A DNA stretch of 7,301 nt. Origin: Bacteroidales bacterium UBA4459. GTDB taxonomy: Bacteria; Bacteroidota; Bacteroidia; Bacteroidales; F082. The DNA is taken from contig DGOT01000047.1 in the NCBI GenBank assembly GCA_002389465.1, positions 11,917 to 19,217 of the forward strand, in the 5' to 3' direction. The translations under genes were made by a program, and so were the position numbers. Shown here in pieces: positions 5,967 through 7,301 of the stretch (within the stretch, counting starts at the first letter, position 1; each line of letters begins with the position of its first letter). The notes beneath the pieces were generated by a model, which saw nothing but the letters and a program-made list of their open reading frames with translations, made no database searches and was not told the origin of the DNA.

Positions 5967-7298
5967 TCAGCTGATCAGCTCAATAAAGGTGATTTCCGGC
6001 AGAATGCCAATGCGGCCGGGATACCCGATAACGCCCAGTCCCCTGTTGACGTAAAGGTATCGCCCGGAAGGTTCATCCCGGTACAAGCCTGCCCAGTGTT
6101 TGTACATCCATTTAGCCGGGCTCCATTTTACTCCGGGTGTTTCAATACCGATCTGAAATCCGTGGGTATGGCCTGATAAGGAAACATCTATATCATAATT
6201 TTTGGGGACAATGATCTTATCCCAGTGCGACGGATCATGGGTCATCAGCAGACGAACATCTGCGTTTTCGGTTCCTTTCATCGCCAGGTCAATATCGCCA
6301 TGTTTCGGAAAACGCGGGTTGGCGCCCCAGTTTTCCACTCCAATCAGTGCCAGCTTGCCCGATTCCGCCTCGAACATTTCGTTTTCGTTCCGCAACAGCT
6401 TCCACCCAACACTATCGAAGAAAGTATACATATCCTGCATATTCTGTTCTTTAGCTTGTGCATCTGGCCAGGAAACATAATCACCGTAGTCATGATTTCC
6501 CAGAACGGCATAAACACCTCTGGATGCTTTCAGTTTTGCCAACACTTCCTGAAAGCGGAAGGCTTCTTTAGTCGCATAATTGACCAGGTCGCCCGTGAAC
6601 AGGATCAGGTCAGGTTTCAAATCGTTGATCATTGACACGGCTTGTTCCAGCGGTTGCAAATGTGTCCAGCTTCCCAGGTGCAGGTCGGATACCTGAACAA
6701 TCCTCATTCCTTCAAAATCTACAGGCAGTTTATCCAGCCTGACTTTAAGCCGGTACACCTTAAACTCGTACACCCACTTAAACATGCCCGTAAACATGGT
6801 GCCCATAACAAGTCCCCCGGAGATAAACCCAAGATATTGCAGGAATTTACTCCGGCTCATCCCCTCTTTAGCCGCAAGTTGTTTTCGCTCTTCTTTTTTA
6901 AAAAGAACAAATATCTTATCAATTATCCTGACAATATCGGCCAGTAAAAGAAAAACAATGGGAAGTATTTTTGCCGCGTAAAACACCAGGATAAACCCGA
7001 CGATCATCGTACGCGCCTGGTCGTTCCAGTCGACAAACGGCCGCAAAAGTGAAGCTACCATCAAACCCAGTATCAGCAACAGAGGAAGCCAGTAAATAAT
7101 GCTTACCGTAAATTTCAGCCATTTATGATAACTGAAAATTTGCTTCCTGACAGATGTCCATAGATAAAGGTCTGCCAGAAACAGGATAACGATAAAAACA
7201 AACTGGCCGCTGTATCCCGGGAGCTGGAACCTCAAAATAAGGTAGAATGCCAGTAACAGCAGAGGAATAAGAAAGTAATAGATCTTTCGTTGCAGCAT
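5967..7298 (-). CDS. membrane-anchored calcineurin-like metallophosphoesterase, YaeI/YkuE type (443 aa)
   Basis: This is a two-metal phosphoesterase with the complete motif set: DLH (D205, H207), GD (D237), GNHD (N268, H269), MTHD (H354) and GHTH (H377, H379). The N-terminal third is membrane: hydrophobic segments at about 7-24, 31-48, 63-86, 98-123 and 155-172, with the catalytic domain following at about 195-443. The last segment places it outside the cytoplasmic membrane if the basic KKEERK loop (134-139) is cytoplasmic. YaeI/YkuE relatives act on phosphodiesters or UDP-sugar lipids at the cell envelope; the exact substrate here is unknown. SRSKFLQYLG (148-157), before the last segment, resembles a twin-arginine motif with the second Arg lost. 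The ATG at 7298 lies 3 nt from the window edge, so a start further upstream cannot be excluded, but MLQRKIYY makes a sensible N-terminus. Separated from the downstream operon by 191 bp; probably functionally unrelated. Confidence 0.93.
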   Translation of the reverse strand: MLQRKIYYFLIPLLLLAFYLILRFQLPGYSGQFVFIVILFLADLYLWTSVRKQIFSYHKWLKFTVSIIYWLPLLLILGLMVASLLRPFVDWNDQARTMIVGFILVFYAAKILPIVFLLLADIVRIIDKIFVLFKKEERKQLAAKEGMSRSKFLQYLGFISGGLVMGTMFTGMFKWVYEFKVYRLKVRLDKLPVDFEGMRIVQVSDLHLGSWTHLQPLEQAVSMINDLKPDLILFTGDLVNYATKEAFRFQEVLAKLKASRGVYAVLGNHDYGDYVSWPDAQAKEQNMQDMYTFFDSVGWKLLRNENEMFEAESGKLALIGVENWGANPRFPKHGDIDLAMKGTENADVRLLMTHDPSHWDKIIVPKNYDIDVSLSGHTHGFQIGIETPGVKWSPAKWMYKHWAGLYRDEPSGRYLYVNRGLGVIGYPGRIGILPEITFIELIS

Positions 7299-7301
7299 AT
7301 T

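Noticed and set aside
5965..5980. Tandem GATCAGCT x2, forming the perfect palindrome GATCAGCTGATC at the phosphoesterase stop
   Set aside because: It covers the last codons and stop. No U-run follows, so it is not a terminator, and a two-copy 8-mer is too short to call a repeat locus.
6225..6947. Several plus-strand frames (92, 136, 101 and 65 codons) opposite the phosphoesterase
   Set aside because: The minus-strand frame carries every metallophosphoesterase motif. The plus frames are shadows with low-complexity, unrelated products.

Overview
The window comes from a member of the Bacteroidota. The evidence is a TonB-dependent receptor with N-terminal STN-like and carboxypeptidase-regulatory-like domains, two lipoproteins of the DUF4249 type (a family I know almost only from this phylum), and A/T-rich leaders without strong Shine-Dalgarno sites. 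I cannot name the genus. All six genes I support lie on the minus strand, so the biology reads from high to low coordinates.

Layout in transcription order. At 7298-5967 is a membrane-anchored metallophosphoesterase (YaeI/YkuE-like), a probable housekeeping neighbour. A 191-bp gap (5776-5966) follows. It holds a long-range inverted repeat, a near-perfect 24-bp palindrome and three copies of a 7-bp motif, and is the likely place for the end of one transcript and the start of the next. Then come five tightly packed genes: a secreted 260-aa protein of unknown function (5775-4993), a 926-aa TonB-dependent receptor (4996-2216), a DUF4249 lipoprotein (2223-1054), a 121-aa uncharacterised probable secreted protein (1061-696), and a second DUF4249 lipoprotein (703 to beyond position 1), cut by the window edge.

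Every junction in the five-gene set is a start/stop overlap: ATGA once, then ATGATTAA, ATGAGTAA and ATGACTAA. This argues strongly for one polycistronic, translationally coupled operon. The two DUF4249 proteins are paralogues, about 70% identical over the shared 234 residues by my hand alignment, and they flank the 121-aa gene. The working picture is an outer-membrane complex: the receptor as TonB-driven channel, the two lipoproteins as partners (in the place SusD takes in SusC/SusD systems, by analogy only), and the 260-aa and 121-aa proteins as accessory exported factors. The cargo is unknown. The STN-like domain could signal to an anti-sigma factor, but no sigma or anti-sigma gene is in the window.

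No RNA genes, CRISPR arrays, insertion sequences, integrases or tRNAs were seen. No gene-free stretch exceeds 300 bases.
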